Positions 45,675 through 55,520 of a DNA stretch of 64,000 bases are shown in pieces. Where the stretch lies: the NCBI RefSeq assembly GCF_030818415.1, contig NZ_JAUTAE010000001.1:1614501-1678500 (forward strand). The letters run 5' to 3'. Positions within the stretch are counted from its first letter, which is position 1. Each line of letters opens with the position of its first letter. A model generated the notes under the pieces. It made no database searches. It saw nothing but the letters and a program-made list of their open reading frames with translations, and was not told where the DNA came from. The DNA comes from Sphingomonas sp. SORGH_AS_0950. GTDB lineage: Bacteria > Pseudomonadota > Alphaproteobacteria > Sphingomonadales > Sphingomonadaceae. Made by a program: the position numbers and the translations under genes.

Positions 45675-46228
45675 GCGCGTTTCGCCTGCATCTGCTTCGG
45701 CATGGCGAGCCCGAGGCGGCGGGGCGGATGCTGGGGCGGACCGACAGTCCGGCGACGGTCGAGGGCATCGCCGCCTGCGCCGCGCGGGGACGCGATCTGG
45801 CGGTGACCCGGCGGATCAGTTCGGACCTGTCGCGCGCGCGCGCCTGTGCCGAGGCGATCGGACCCGCCACGGTCGATCCCCGCTGGCGGGAACTGGATTT
45901 CGGCGACTGGGACGGGCTGGCGCCCGAAGCGATCGACCGGACCGCGCTCGGCCGGTTCTGGGACGATCCCGATGCCGCCCCCCCGCCGGGCGGGGAGCGC
46001 TGGTCCGATCTCGTCGCGCGCGTCGCGGCGGCCATCGCCGAGCTGCCGCCCGAACCGACGCTGGTCGTCACCCATGGCGGCGCGATGCGCGCGGCGCTGC
46101 ATATCCTGTGCGGGTTCGACCGCCGCGCCGTCTGGGCCTTTGCGCTGCCCTATGCCAGCCTGTTGACGCTGGAGGTATGGGACGGCCGCCCCCGTGCGGC
46201 GCAGGTGACGGGACTGGTCACGGCATGA
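45671..46228 (+). CDS. cobC: Histidine phosphatase family protein, probable alpha-ribazole phosphatase
   Basis: Phosphoglycerate-mutase-like phosphatase of 185 residues. The catalytic LLRHGEP motif is near residue 9, SSDLSRARACAEA near residue 50, the Glu in WRELDFGDWDG near residue 74, and THGGAMRAAL near residue 134. The position between cobT and cobS supports dephosphorylation of alpha-ribazole phosphate or adenosylcobalamin phosphate. It starts at GTG 45671 overlapping the cobT stop and overlaps cobS at ATGA. Note that CobC also names the unrelated decarboxylase at 49299 in another nomenclature. Confidence 0.88.
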   Translation: MSAFRLHLLRHGEPEAAGRMLGRTDSPATVEGIAACAARGRDLAVTRRISSDLSRARACAEAIGPATVDPRWRELDFGDWDGLAPEAIDRTALGRFWDDPDAAPPPGGERWSDLVARVAAAIAELPPEPTLVVTHGGAMRAALHILCGFDRRAVWAFALPYASLLTLEVWDGRPRAAQVTGLVTA

Positions 46229-46941
46229 AAGCGCTGATCCTTGCGCTCGGTTTCCTGACCCGCCTGCCCATGCCGCGCGTCGCAGCGGACGAGGCGGATT
46301 TCGCGGCGGCGATCCGGCTCTATCCGGTCGCCGGGCTGGTCGTCGGGACGATCGTCGCGGGGGCGGCGTGGCTCGGCCAGCATATCGATCCCTGGGCGGG
46401 GGCGCTGGCGGGGCTGGCGGCCTGGGTCTGGGTGACGGGGGCGCTGCATCTCGACGGGCTGGCGGACCTGGCCGACGGGCTGGGCGCGGCGCATGGCGAC
46501 CGGTCGCGGCTGCTGGCGGTGATGGCCGAGCCGCAGATCGGCAGCTTCGGCGTCGTGGCGCTCGTCATGCAGCTTCTCGCCAAGCTGGTGCTGCTCCACG
46601 CAATGCCCGCGCGCGCCTGGCCGATGCTCGCGCTGATCCCGGCGGCGGCGCGGGTCGGGCCGCTGGTCTGGGCGCGCGTCCTGCCGCCGTTGCGCCCCGG
46701 CGGGCTGGGGGCGCTGGTGGCGCGCGCGGTGCGGCCGTTCGACATGATCGCCTGGCTGCTGGCGGCGATCCTATTGGGTCTGGCCTGTCCGCCCATCGCC
46801 GTCACGCCGCTGCTGATCCTGCCGCTGTCGTTCTGGTTCCGGCGAAGGCTGGGCGGCGTGACCGGCGATGTGCACGGCGCCGGCATCGAGCTGACCGAGA
46901 CCGGCCTGCTGATCGTCGCCCTCCTCTATCTGGCGTCCTGA
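46225..46941 (+). CDS. cobS: Adenosylcobinamide-GDP ribazoletransferase
   Basis: Integral membrane cobalamin synthase that joins adenosylcobinamide-GDP to alpha-ribazole (CobV in P. denitrificans). The 238-residue protein begins [18 protein letters not shown]. It holds the signature [17 protein letters not shown] near residue 75, with the acidic cluster that binds Mg, and [12 protein letters not shown] near residue 104. [17 protein letters not shown] closes the C-terminus, and there are about six hydrophobic segments. It is the last gene of the riboswitch operon, and its end overlaps the convergent cobQ by 16 bases. Confidence 0.94.
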   Translation: MKALILALGFLTRLPMPRVAADEADFAAAIRLYPVAGLVVGTIVAGAAWLGQHIDPWAGALAGLAAWVWVTGALHLDGLADLADGLGAAHGDRSRLLAVMAEPQIGSFGVVALVMQLLAKLVLLHAMPARAWPMLALIPAAARVGPLVWARVLPPLRPGGLGALVARAVRPFDMIAWLLAAILLGLACPPIAVTPLLILPLSFWFRRRLGGVTGDVHGAGIELTETGLLIVALLYLAS

Positions 46942-48380
46942 GCGATCCGCAACAGCGCGTCGCAATCGACATGCGCCTCCAGCACGGCGGCGATGGCGTC
47001 GAGCGCGGCGTCCACATCGGCGCGGTGATCGGGCCCCGCCCCCGCCACGCCGATCCGCGCCAGCCACGCCGCGCGCTGCCCCGCCTCGCCCAGCAGACCA
47101 TGGACATAGCTGCCCGCGACCAGCCCGTCGGCGCTCATCGCACCCTCCGCCCGGCCATCGGCGAGGTGCCCGACGGGACGTGTGGCATCCGGCCCCTCAG
47201 TCCGGCCAAGGTGAATCTCATAACCGGAAAAGGCCGCGCCCAGCGCCTCGCCCGTTACCGGCCGCACCGTCTTTTCGCCGGTCAGCACCGTCTCGACATC
47301 CAGCAGCCCCAGCCCCGCGACGCTGCCCGCCGGGCCCTCGACGCCATCCGGATCGGCCACCCGCTGCCCGAGCATCTGATAGCCGCCGCACAGGCCAAGT
47401 ACCGGCCGCCCGCGCCGGTGGTGCGCGGCGATGTCGATATCCCACCCCTGCGCGCGGACGAAGGCCAGGTCGGCGATGGTCGTCTTCGATCCCGCCAGCA
47501 CGATCATCGCGGCATCGGGAATCGGTTGGCCGGGACGGACCATGACCAGATCGACTTGAGGTTCGAGGCGCAGCGGATCGAGATCGTCGAAATTGGCGAT
47601 GCGCGGGGTGATCGGACAGGCGATGACCACCCGCCCCCCGGTCCCGGCGGCGGGCCGCTCCAGCGCCACCGCATCCTCGCTCGGCAGGCGGCGCGCGTCC
47701 GCCAGCCAGGGGATCAGCCCCAGCGAATGCCAGCCGGTATGCCGGGCGATCAGCGCCATGCCATCGGCGAACAGCGCCGGGTCGCCGCGAAACTTGTTGA
47801 CCAGAAAGCCCCGGATCATCGCGGCATCGGCCGGGTCGATGACCGCCTTGGTCCCCACCAGCGACGCGATCACCCCGCCCCGGTCGATGTCTCCGGCCAG
47901 CACCACGGGCACGTTCGCCGCGCGCGCAAAGCCCATATTGGCGATATCGCCGCTGCGCAGATTGACCTCGGCGGGCGAGCCCGCGCCCTCGACGATGACG
48001 AGGTCGCAATCCGCCTCCAACCGTCGATAGCATTCCACCACTTCGGGGAGCAGCTCGATCCGCCCCTCGCGCCACTTCGACGCGGGCAGCATCCCGCGCA
48101 CCTGCCCGCGCACGATCAGTTGCGAGCTGCGATCGCCCTGCGGCTTGAGCAGCACCGGGTTCATGTCGACATGCGGTTCGACCCGCGCCGCCATCGCCTG
48201 GGTCGCCTGCGCCCGGCCGATCTCGCCGCCTTGCGGGGTGGCGGCGGCGTTGTTGCTCATATTCTGCGGCTTGAACGGGCGGACGGTCAGCCCGCGATTG
48301 GCGAAGACCCGGCACAGCCCCGCCACCAGCACCGACTTGCCGACATCCGACCCGGTGCCCTGGATCATCACGCCAGCCAT
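46926..48380 (-). CDS. cobQ: Cobyric acid synthase
   Basis: Amidates the b, d, e and g carboxylates of adenosylcobyrinate a,c-diamide with glutamine and ATP. The 484-residue protein has the N-terminal P-loop-like [17 protein letters not shown] near residue 8 and [10 protein letters not shown] near residue 38. The C-terminal amidotransferase domain has the nucleophile Cys in [11 protein letters not shown] near residue 330. The ATG at 48380 gives the standard [16 protein letters not shown] start. It overlaps cobD by 13 bases. Confidence 0.95.
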   Translation of the reverse strand: MAGVMIQGTGSDVGKSVLVAGLCRVFANRGLTVRPFKPQNMSNNAAATPQGGEIGRAQATQAMAARVEPHVDMNPVLLKPQGDRSSQLIVRGQVRGMLPASKWREGRIELLPEVVECYRRLEADCDLVIVEGAGSPAEVNLRSGDIANMGFARAANVPVVLAGDIDRGGVIASLVGTKAVIDPADAAMIRGFLVNKFRGDPALFADGMALIARHTGWHSLGLIPWLADARRLPSEDAVALERPAAGTGGRVVIACPITPRIANFDDLDPLRLEPQVDLVMVRPGQPIPDAAMIVLAGSKTTIADLAFVRAQGWDIDIAAHHRRGRPVLGLCGGYQMLGQRVADPDGVEGPAGSVAGLGLLDVETVLTGEKTVRPVTGEALGAAFSGYEIHLGRTEGPDATRPVGHLADGRAEGAMSADGLVAGSYVHGLLGEAGQRAAWLARIGVAGAGPDHRADVDAALDAIAAVLEAHVDCDALLRIAQDAR

Positions 48381-49306
48381 GCGACACCCCCCGCGACGAT
48401 CCACAGCAACAGGCAGGCACGGGCATATATCTGCAAGCCCGTCACGATATCGGCGGGCGTCGCGCTTCGGCCGCCGCGCCCGATCCAGGGCTTGATCTGG
48501 GTCACCCCGTCATAGCTCACCGGCCCCGCCAGCGCGACGCCCAGTGCCCCCGCCATCGCCGCCTCGGGCCAGCCCGCATTGGGCGAGGCATGGGCGCGCG
48601 CATCGCGCTTCATCACCGCCCAGCCGCCCGCGCCCGCCACACAGACCAGCACCCCGGCGATCCGCGCCGGTATCCAGTTCGCGCCGTCGTCGATCCGTGC
48701 CGCCGCCCAGCCAAAGGCGCGCCAGCGCGGCTCCTTGTGCCCGATCATGCTGTCGGCGGTGTTGATCGCCTTATAGACCCAGACGCCCGGCAGGCCGAGC
48801 AGCAGCAGCCAGAAGAGCGGCGCGACGATGCCGTCGCAGAAACTCTCCGCCAGCGTCTCGATCGCGGCGCGCGACACGCCCGCCTGATCCAGCCTTTGGG
48901 TATCGCGCCCCACCACCCGCGCGACCGCCGAGCGGGCGGCGGGCAGGTCGCCGCGCATCAGCGCGTCGGCGACCGGGCGGACATGCCCGTACAGGCTACG
49001 CTGCGCCAGCGCGGGCCAGGCCAGGACTGCACTGGCGATCCAGCCCCATCGGCCGAACAGCAGATGCGCCTCGCGGTCCAGCCACCATGCCGCCGCACCA
49101 GTCAGCGCGATCAGCCCCAGGATCGTCGCCACCCCCAGCGCCCGGCGGGTCGCCTCGGACCGGTCGGGCCGGTTGCCATGCCGTTCGCAAGCATTGAGGA
49201 ACCGGGCAAAGCCGCCCACCGGATGCCCGACCCAGGCATAGAGCCGATCGGGCCAGCCGATCGCGGCATCGAGCGCCAGCGCCACCAGCGCGATCGGATC
49301 AGCCAT
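48368..49306 (-). CDS. cobD: Adenosylcobinamide-phosphate synthase (CbiB/CobD)
   Basis: Membrane enzyme that attaches aminopropanol phosphate to adenosylcobyric acid. The 312-residue protein shows [26 protein letters not shown] near residue 12. [45 protein letters not shown] spans residues 145-190, and [20 protein letters not shown] lies near residue 240. About five membrane segments are visible. ATG at 49306 (or GTG at 49309) is the start, overlapping the decarboxylase gene by 8 bases. Confidence 0.94.
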   Translation of the reverse strand: MADPIALVALALDAAIGWPDRLYAWVGHPVGGFARFLNACERHGNRPDRSEATRRALGVATILGLIALTGAAAWWLDREAHLLFGRWGWIASAVLAWPALAQRSLYGHVRPVADALMRGDLPAARSAVARVVGRDTQRLDQAGVSRAAIETLAESFCDGIVAPLFWLLLLGLPGVWVYKAINTADSMIGHKEPRWRAFGWAAARIDDGANWIPARIAGVLVCVAGAGGWAVMKRDARAHASPNAGWPEAAMAGALGVALAGPVSYDGVTQIKPWIGRGGRSATPADIVTGLQIYARACLLLWIVAGGVAWLA

Positions 49307-50288
49307 CACTCAATACCTTGTCCAGCCGCGCAAGCTCCGCGAGCGAGGCGGGCACGCCGAAACGCAACCGCTGGGGCGCGTCGGCGAAGGGGCGGACGAG
49401 AATCCCCGCCGCCGCCAGCCGGTGGAAAACAGACCCCGCGTCCGGTGTCTCGACCATGCGGAACAGCGGACACGCCCCCGTCGCGACCAGCCCGTGCCGC
49501 GCCAGCACGGCATCGAGCGCCGCCGCGCGCTCGACCAGCGCGAGGCGAGTCGCCGCGATCCACCCGCGATCGGCATAGGCCGCGCCGCCCCAGACCATCG
49601 CATGGCTCGACACCGGCCAGTCGCCCAGCAGGCCGCGAAACCGCGACAGCAACGCGGGCGCAGCGATCACGAAGCCCAGCCGCACGCCCGCCAGCCCGAA
49701 GAATTTGCCGAACGAGCGCAGCACCACCACCCGCGCGCCGCCGGTGAAACCGGGATCCGGCATCGCATCGGCAAAGGCTTCGTCCAGGATCAGCCAGCCG
49801 CCCGCGTGCGCCTGCGCCTCGGCCAGCCGGGCCAGTGTCCCGCCGGTATGAACCACGCCATCGGGGTTGTTGGGATTGGCGAGCAACAGGCTGCCCGACT
49901 GCCCCGCCCAGTTCTCCAGCGCGGCATGATCGACCCGCGTCGTGGCGATCGCGCCGTGCGTGCCATAGCTGGGGCGAAGCGCCACGATCGGCTGGGCCAC
50001 CCCGAGCAGCGGCAACAGCCGCAACGCCATCTCGCTGCCCGGCACCGCCGCGACGCGCTCGGCCGCGACCCCGAAATGCGCCGCCGCCAATGCCTCCAGC
50101 CGCGCGAGCGCGCCGCGATCGGGCAAGGGCCCCGCATCGACGTCCAGCCCCTCGGGCGGCGTCCAGGGAACCGGATTGATGCCGGTCGACAGGTCCAGCC
50201 ACGGCGCGGGCGCGTTCGGGAACAGCGCCTTGGCCGCATCGATCCGGCCGCCATGATAGGTCAGCGCGGCCATTTCCGCTTGCGTCAC
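49299..50288 (-). CDS. cobC: Threonine-phosphate decarboxylase (aminotransferase class I/II fold)
   Basis: PLP enzyme making (R)-1-amino-2-propanol phosphate from L-threonine phosphate for the nucleotide loop (CobC in P. denitrificans, CobD in Salmonella). The 329-residue protein has DLSTGINPVPW near residue 33. LLANPNNPDGVVHTGGTL lies near residue 135, ILDEAFAD near residue 167 and the PLP lysine in LRSFGKFFGLAGVRLGF near residue 190. The likely start is GTG 50288 (GGGAG upstream); ATG 50273 is an alternative. Only 15-27 bases separate it from the divergent cobU start. Confidence 0.92.
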   Translation of the reverse strand: MTQAEMAALTYHGGRIDAAKALFPNAPAPWLDLSTGINPVPWTPPEGLDVDAGPLPDRGALARLEALAAAHFGVAAERVAAVPGSEMALRLLPLLGVAQPIVALRPSYGTHGAIATTRVDHAALENWAGQSGSLLLANPNNPDGVVHTGGTLARLAEAQAHAGGWLILDEAFADAMPDPGFTGGARVVVLRSFGKFFGLAGVRLGFVIAAPALLSRFRGLLGDWPVSSHAMVWGGAAYADRGWIAATRLALVERAAALDAVLARHGLVATGACPLFRMVETPDAGSVFHRLAAAGILVRPFADAPQRLRFGVPASLAELARLDKVLSDG

Positions 50289-50315
50289 AGCCCGGCTCCC
50301 GCGATGCGGACGGGC

Positions 50316-50840
50316 ATGCACACGCCCCGCACTATCCTCGTCCTCGGCGGTGCCCGGTCGGGCAAGAGCCGCCATGCCCAGTCGCTGGCCGAGGCGATGA
50401 CGCCGACCGGCTGCTTCATCGCGACGGCGCAGGCCTGGGACGCGGAGATGCGCGACCGGATTGCACGGCACCAGGCCGACCGCGACGCGCGCTGGACGAC
50501 CGTGGAGGCGCCGCTCGCGCTGCCCGAGGCCATGGCCGCGCATGGCCGTGCCGACCGGGTGCTGCTGGTCGACTGCCTGACCTTGTGGCTGACCAACCTC
50601 TTGCTTGGCGAGGCCGACCTGACGGCGGCGGGGGATGCGCTGGTCGCCGCCATCGCGGACGCGCCCGGCCCCGTCGTGCTGGTCAGCAACGAGGTCGGCT
50701 TCGGCATCGTCCCCGACAATGCGCTGGCCCGCCGCTTCCGCGATGCGCAAGGGTCGCTGAACCAGCGGCTGGCGCGGGTCTGCGACGCGACCGACCTGGT
50801 GGTCGCCGGGCTGCCCCTTCGTCTTTCAGGAGAGAAATGA
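50316..50840 (+). CDS. cobU: Adenosylcobinamide kinase / adenosylcobinamide-phosphate guanylyltransferase
   Basis: Bifunctional nucleotide-loop enzyme (CobP in P. denitrificans), 174 residues. Walker A GGARSGKSRHAQ lies near residue 10 and FIATAQAWDAEMRDRIARHQADR near residue 36, including the guanylylated His in ARHQ. LLVDCLTLWLTNLL follows near residue 82 and VSNEVGFGIVPDNALARRFRD near residue 118. ATG at 50316 or 50304 may start it; neither has a clear Shine-Dalgarno sequence, so a leaderless or weakly led message is possible. The stop overlaps cobO (ATGA). Confidence 0.93.
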   Translation: MHTPRTILVLGGARSGKSRHAQSLAEAMTPTGCFIATAQAWDAEMRDRIARHQADRDARWTTVEAPLALPEAMAAHGRADRVLLVDCLTLWLTNLLLGEADLTAAGDALVAAIADAPGPVVLVSNEVGFGIVPDNALARRFRDAQGSLNQRLARVCDATDLVVAGLPLRLSGEK

Positions 50841-51439
50841 TGCGAACCGACGCCGAACATGCCGAGCGCATGGCCAAGAAGAAGGTCGCGCAGGACAGGA
50901 TGGTCGCCGCGCGCGACGCCGAAAAGGGGCTGGTCATCGTCCATACCGGCAAGGGCAAGGGCAAGACGACCGCCGCGCTGGGCATGGTGATCCGCGCGGT
51001 CGGCCACGGGATGCGCGTCGGCATGGTCCAGTTCGTCAAGGGCGCGATGACCACCGGCGAGGCGGCGGTGCTGGCGCGCTTTCCCGAGGTGGATTTCCAC
51101 GCGATGGGCGAGGGCTTCACCTGGAACACCCAGGACCGCACCCGCGACATCGCCACCGCGCGCACCGCCTGGGACGAGGTGAAGCGGATGATCGCCGACC
51201 CGGCCTATGACCTGATCGTCGCGGACGAGCTGAACATCGTGTTGCGCTATGACTATCTGCCGGTCGACGAGGTGCTGGAGGTGCTGGCGACCAAGGGCGC
51301 GATGACCCATGTCGTCATCACGGGCCGCAACGCCCCCGACGCGCTGATCGCGGCGGCCGATCTGGTGACCGACATGACGCAGGTGAAGCATCCCTTCCGC
51401 GAACAGGGCGTGAAGGCGCAGAAGGGGATCGAGTTCTGA
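50837..51439 (+). CDS. cobO: Corrinoid adenosyltransferase
   Basis: CobA/CobO/BtuR-type ATP:cob(I)alamin adenosyltransferase of 200 residues. The P-loop is VHTGKGKGKTTAALGM near residue 38. It also has GEGFTWNTQDRTRDI near residue 94, DLIVADELNIVLRYDYL near residue 125 and VVITGRNAP near residue 158, and ends VKAQKGIEF. AGGAGAG precedes the ATG, which overlaps the cobU stop. This form acts on corrinoid intermediates early enough to supply adenosylated substrates to CobQ. Confidence 0.95.
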   Translation: MMRTDAEHAERMAKKKVAQDRMVAARDAEKGLVIVHTGKGKGKTTAALGMVIRAVGHGMRVGMVQFVKGAMTTGEAAVLARFPEVDFHAMGEGFTWNTQDRTRDIATARTAWDEVKRMIADPAYDLIVADELNIVLRYDYLPVDEVLEVLATKGAMTHVVITGRNAPDALIAAADLVTDMTQVKHPFREQGVKAQKGIEF

Positions 51440-51485
51440 CCCCCTCCGCCCGGCAGAAGCTTGCGGCGAGGCAATCCGTTTTAAG

Positions 51486-51596
51486 CCCCTCCTCCCGGAA
51501 GGGGGGAGGGGTTTGGGGTGGGGGCCCGGCCACGCGCGACACAATTTGGGGCGCTGCCCTCCCCCATCCCCTCCCGCTTGCGGGAGGGGAGCGGCT
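51486..51596. repeat. C-rich palindromic repeat, copy B
   Basis: Hairpins CCCCTCCTCCC..GGGGAGGGG at 51486-51511 and CCCCTCCCGC..GCGGGAGGGG at 51568-51589 flank a core, with GGGGTGGGGGC and GCCCTCCCCC as inner partners. It is the same family as 20763-20870 and fills the gap between the convergent ends of cobO and cobF. Confidence 0.8.
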
Positions 51597-51618
51597 AGCG
51601 GCGAGTTGAGGGACATCG

Positions 51619-52383
51619 TCAAAACCCCTCCCCCACCAAATCCCCGCCGCGCCGCAGCAGGTACACATCCATGATCCACCCATGCGCCCGCCGCAGTTCC
51701 GCCCGGCGCGCGACGATCCGCTCGGCCACATCCGCCAGCCGCCCGAACTCGATCGCCTGCTGCGCCATGCCCAGATACGCCCCCCACCAGATCGCGACAT
51801 CCGGCTGATCGAGCGTCGTGAAGGCGCATCCGCCGTCCAGCATCACCGCGACGCTATCCGCCCCCTGCGGCCAGCCCGTTTTGCGCAAGCGCCGCCCGGT
51901 CGTCACCATCACCGGCGCGCCGACCGCGTTGAACGGGATGGCATGCGCCGCGCACAGCGCCTGGAGGCTGGTGATCCCCGGCACCACCGTCACCCGCTCC
52001 ACCGCCGCCAGCCGCCGGGCGATGCGGATCGTGCTGTCATAGAGCGAGGGGTCGCCCCAGACGAGCAGCGCCACCCGCCCGCCATCCGGCAGATGCGCGG
52101 CAATCTCCGCCGCCCAGCATTCGGCGATCGCGTCATGCCAATGCTCGACCGTATCGAGATAGGCCCCCTCCGCCGCACGCACCGGCAGGTCGAACTCGAC
52201 CACCCGCACCTCAGCCCCCATCAGCACCTGCGCGCAAATGTCGCGGCGCAGGTCGATCAGCTCGGCCTTATCGCCTTTACGCGGCAGCAGGATCAGGTCG
52301 GCAGCGCGCATCGCAGCCTCGGCGGCACGGGTCAGATGGTCGGGATTGCCCGTGCCGATGCCGATCAGGTCGAGATTGATCAC
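51619..52383 (-). CDS. cobF: Precorrin-6A synthase (deacetylating)
   Basis: SAM-dependent C1 methyltransferase with loss of acetate, diagnostic of the aerobic B12 route. The 254-residue protein starts INLDLIGIGTGNPDHLTRAA. It has LLPRKGDKAELIDLRRDIC near residue 32, LVWGDPSLYDSTIRI near residue 107 and VTVVPGITSLQALCA near residue 130. It starts at GTG 52383 overlapping the cobA stop (GTGA) and is the last gene of the cobL-E-M-B-A-F block. Confidence 0.94.
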   Translation of the reverse strand: MINLDLIGIGTGNPDHLTRAAEAAMRAADLILLPRKGDKAELIDLRRDICAQVLMGAEVRVVEFDLPVRAAEGAYLDTVEHWHDAIAECWAAEIAAHLPDGGRVALLVWGDPSLYDSTIRIARRLAAVERVTVVPGITSLQALCAAHAIPFNAVGAPVMVTTGRRLRKTGWPQGADSVAVMLDGGCAFTTLDQPDVAIWWGAYLGMAQQAIEFGRLADVAERIVARRAELRRAHGWIMDVYLLRRGGDLVGEGF

Positions 52384-53102
52384 AAATCCTCCATCAACGG
52401 GCCATAGAGGATCAGCGCCGCCTTGGCCGACACACCCTCCGCCAGTCGCGCGGCCAGCCCGGCCACGGTCGAGCGGGTCAGCCGCTGGTCGGGACAGCCG
52501 ACATGCTCAGCCATCAGCGCAGGCGTTTCGGGCGGCAGGCCATGCGCGATCAGCGCCTCGGCCAGCGCGGGGAAGGTCCGCTTGGGCATGAACACCACCG
52601 TCGTCGCGCTCGCATCGGCCAGCGCCGCCATGTTGCGGTCGGCGGGCAGCGCGCCGGTCACGTCATGACCGGTCACGAACTGCACCCGCCGCGCCTCCGC
52701 CCGCCGGGTCAGCGGAATGGCGGCCGCCGCCGCCGCCGCGCTCGCCGCGCTGACGCCGGGGACGATCTCGAAGCCGATACCGGCCGCCTTCAGCGCGACC
52801 ATCTCTTCCTCCAGCCGCCCGAAAATGCCGGGATCGCCCGATTTCAGCCGCACCACCCGCTTGCCCGCCAGGGCGTGGTCGACCAGCAGCCGGTCGATCT
52901 CCGCCTGTTTGGGCGAGGCGCGGCCCGCCCGCTTGCCCACCGCGATCAGTTCGGCTCCGGGCCGCGCATGGGTCAGCATCGGTCCGGCGGCCAGATCGTC
53001 GAACAGCACGACATCGGCCTGCCCCAGGCAGCGCACCGCCTTGAGCGTCAGCAATTCGGGATCGCCCGGCCCCGCGCCGACCAGATGGACGAAGCCGCTC
53101 AC
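52380..53102 (-). CDS. cobA: Uroporphyrinogen-III C-methyltransferase
   Basis: SUMT, which methylates uroporphyrinogen III at C2 and C7 to precorrin-2, the entry to corrin synthesis. The 240-residue protein has HLVGAGPGDPELLTLKAVRCL near residue 6 and VVRLKSGDPGIFGRLEEEM near residue 82. EIVPGVSAASAAAA lies near residue 113 and TVVFMPKRTFPALAEAL near residue 167. The preferred start is GTG 53102, which overlaps the cobB stop (GTGA); 53105 is also possible. It lacks a CysG N-terminal domain. Confidence 0.93.
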   Translation of the reverse strand: MSGFVHLVGAGPGDPELLTLKAVRCLGQADVVLFDDLAAGPMLTHARPGAELIAVGKRAGRASPKQAEIDRLLVDHALAGKRVVRLKSGDPGIFGRLEEEMVALKAAGIGFEIVPGVSAASAAAAAAAIPLTRRAEARRVQFVTGHDVTGALPADRNMAALADASATTVVFMPKRTFPALAEALIAHGLPPETPALMAEHVGCPDQRLTRSTVAGLAARLAEGVSAKAALILYGPLMEDL

Positions 53103-54406
53103 CACCAGCGCGCCACCAGATGAAAGAAGGTGCCGGTCACCGCCCCCCGCCGCGATCCGGTTTCGGGCACCGCCTCGCCCTGCGCATCGACGACATGCGC
53201 AAGCGGCGCGTCGGGCTGTTCGAGGACGGTCGAATAATGGAATTCATGTCCGCCCAATACCGCGCCTTCGGGCATCCCCGCCACCTCGCCCAGCAGCGTC
53301 GCACGGCGATAACCCAGATGCATCTTGCGCTTGGCATAGCTGGTCACGAGGCCGAGCAGCCCCGCCATCCGGTGGCTGACGCCCTCGGCATCGATCAGCG
53401 CCTCGCCCAGCGCCATATAGCCGCCGCACTCGCCATGGACCGGCCTGGTCCGGGCATGGTCGGCCAGTCCGGCTCGGAACGTCTCCGCCGCCGCCAGCCG
53501 CCCGGCGTGAAGCTCAGGGTAGCCGCCGGGCAGCCAGACCAGATCGGCCGACGCATCGGGGGCTTCATCGGCGAGCGGCGAGAAAGGCAAGACCTCCGCC
53601 CCGCCCGCGCGCCAGCCCTCCAGCATATGCGGGTAGACGAAGGAAAAAGCCGCATCCTGCGCCAGCGCGATCCGCTGCGCCGGGGGCGGCGGCAGGATCA
53701 CGTCGGTAGCGGGCGCAGTCTTGGCATAGGCCGCCGCGCGGATCGCTTCCAAGTCGACATGCGCCGCCAGGAACGCCGCATAGTCGCCAATCAGCCGGTC
53801 GAGTTCGGGATGCTCGACCGCCTGCACCAGCCCCAGATGCCGCTCGGGCAGCACCAGATCGCCGCGCCGGGGAAGCGCGCCGAAGACCGGCAGGCCGATC
53901 TCCTCGAACCCCAGCTTCGCCAGCCGCTCGTGACGCGGGCTCGCCACGCGGTTCAGGATCACGCCGGCCACCCGCAGGTCGGGGTCAAAGCGCGCAAAGC
54001 CCAGCGCGGTCGCCGCCGCCGACTGGGCCTGTCCCGACACGTCGATGACCAGCACCACCGGCCAGCCCATCCGCCGCGCCGTCTCCGCGCTGCTGCCCAT
54101 GCCGGTCGCGCCGGGTCTGGCAACGCCGTCGAACAACCCCATCGAGCCCTCCGCCAGCACCAGTTCGGCATCCGCCCCGCGTTGTCCCAGCGTATCGAGC
54201 AGAGGTGCGGGCATCGCCCAGCCGTCGAGGTTGAACGACGCCCGCCCGCACGCCGCGCGGTGGAAGGCGGGGTCGATATAGTCGGGGCCGCTCTTGAACG
54301 GCTGCACCGCCACCCCCGCGTCGCGAAACGCGCGGAGCAGGCCCAGCATCACCGTAGTCTTGCCGGTGCCCGAGGCGGGCGCGGCGATCATCAAACCGGG
54401 CGTCAT
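53099..54406 (-). CDS. cobB: Hydrogenobyrinic / cobyrinic acid a,c-diamide synthase
   Basis: Amidates the a and c carboxylates of hydrogenobyrinate using glutamine. The 435-residue protein has the P-loop [18 protein letters not shown] near residue 9. [13 protein letters not shown] lies near residue 38 and EGSMGLFDG near residue 86. The C-terminal amidotransferase domain carries the nucleophile Cys in [15 protein letters not shown] near residue 322 and GGHEFHYS near residue 388. ATGA overlap with the cobM end. Confidence 0.94.
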   Translation of the reverse strand: MTPGLMIAAPASGTGKTTVMLGLLRAFRDAGVAVQPFKSGPDYIDPAFHRAACGRASFNLDGWAMPAPLLDTLGQRGADAELVLAEGSMGLFDGVARPGATGMGSSAETARRMGWPVVLVIDVSGQAQSAAATALGFARFDPDLRVAGVILNRVASPRHERLAKLGFEEIGLPVFGALPRRGDLVLPERHLGLVQAVEHPELDRLIGDYAAFLAAHVDLEAIRAAAYAKTAPATDVILPPPPAQRIALAQDAAFSFVYPHMLEGWRAGGAEVLPFSPLADEAPDASADLVWLPGGYPELHAGRLAAAETFRAGLADHARTRPVHGECGGYMALGEALIDAEGVSHRMAGLLGLVTSYAKRKMHLGYRRATLLGEVAGMPEGAVLGGHEFHYSTVLEQPDAPLAHVVDAQGEAVPETGSRRGAVTGTFFHLVARWW

Positions 54407-55167
54407 TCGACAGTGTTCCCAGGACGATAGCGGCGGTCATAGCCTTCCGCGTACAACCGGCTTTCGGCGAAATCGCTCTGGTCGAGGACGCGCCCGACCA
54501 GGATCAGCGCGGTCCGCTCCGGCCCATCGGCGGCGGCGTCCTCGATGGTGGCTAGCGTCGCGCGGACGATGCGCTGCTCGGGCCAGCTGGCGCGCCAGAC
54601 GATCGCGACGGGGCAGTCCGCGCCGTAATGCGGGGTCAGGTCGGCGACGACCCGGGCCAGATTGTGGATCGACAGATGGATGGCCAGCGTCGATCCCGTC
54701 GCGGCGAAAGCGGATAGCGTCTCCCCCTCGGGCATGGCGCTGGCGCGGCCGGGGGTGCGGGTCAGGATCACAGACTGGGCGATGCCGGGCAGGGTCAGCT
54801 CGCTTTCCAGTACCGCCGCCGCCGCCGCGAAGGACGGTACGCCGGGCGTGACCGACACCGGGATGCCCAGTTCGCGCAACCGCCGCACCTGCTCGCCCAT
54901 CGCCGACCAGACCGACAGGTCGCCCGAATGGAGCCGGGCGACATCCTGGCCTTTGCGATGCGCGTCGGAAATCTCGGCCATGATCTCGTCGAGCGTCATC
55001 GGCGCGGTGTTCACGATTTTGGCGCCCGGCGGGCAATGCGCCAGCACCGCCTCTGGCACCAGCGATCCGGCATAGAGGCATACCGGGCAGGCCGCGATCA
55101 GGTCGCGCCCCCGCAGGGTCAGCAGATCGGGGGCGCCGGGTCCGGCGCCGATGAAGTGAACGGTCAT
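54403..55167 (-). CDS. cobM: Precorrin-4 C11-methyltransferase
   Basis: SAM-dependent methylation of precorrin-4 at C11. The 254-residue product starts [24 protein letters not shown]. It has [20 protein letters not shown] near residue 30, [18 protein letters not shown] near residue 75 and [13 protein letters not shown] near residue 105. [16 protein letters not shown] lies near residue 190. The ATG at 55167 overlaps the cobE stop (ATGA). Confidence 0.95.
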   Translation of the reverse strand: MTVHFIGAGPGAPDLLTLRGRDLIAACPVCLYAGSLVPEAVLAHCPPGAKIVNTAPMTLDEIMAEISDAHRKGQDVARLHSGDLSVWSAMGEQVRRLRELGIPVSVTPGVPSFAAAAAVLESELTLPGIAQSVILTRTPGRASAMPEGETLSAFAATGSTLAIHLSIHNLARVVADLTPHYGADCPVAIVWRASWPEQRIVRATLATIEDAAADGPERTALILVGRVLDQSDFAESRLYAEGYDRRYRPGNTVE

Positions 55168-55520
55168 TGGTCGGGTCCTTGGGCGATGGCGCAGGTCGCC
55201 ATGCGGTCGGAGGAAATCAGGCGGGGCACGACGATCCGCGCGCCCGGCCCGGCGGCGGCGAGCGCGACGGCCTCGGCCACGCTGCCGACGCCACGACGGG
55301 CGAGGCTGACGATCGAGCGGGTCGGCGTATCCAGGCCGTCCAGCAGGTCCGCGTCGATCGGATGGACGGACAGGCCCTGCCCTTCGGCAAATTCGGCGAT
55401 GACGGCCGCGCGGTCGGCGGGCACGGCCAGCGCATCGGGGCGGATGCCCGCCGCCGCCAGCGCGCTGCGGACGGAGTCGGGGGTCGCCCCCGCCCGGCAT
55501 CCGAACCCGGCGATCACCAT
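55164..55520 (-). CDS. cobE: Cobalamin biosynthesis protein CobE (CbiG C-terminal domain)
   Basis: A 118-residue protein related to the C-terminal domain of CbiG. It begins [21 protein letters not shown]. It shows [21 protein letters not shown] and [24 protein letters not shown], the family pattern. CobE is needed for aerobic cobalamin synthesis, but its exact step is not settled. It overlaps cobL by 7 bases and cobM by 4. Confidence 0.88.
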   Translation of the reverse strand: MVIAGFGCRAGATPDSVRSALAAAGIRPDALAVPADRAAVIAEFAEGQGLSVHPIDADLLDGLDTPTRSIVSLARRGVGSVAEAVALAAAGPGARIVVPRLISSDRMATCAIAQGPDQ

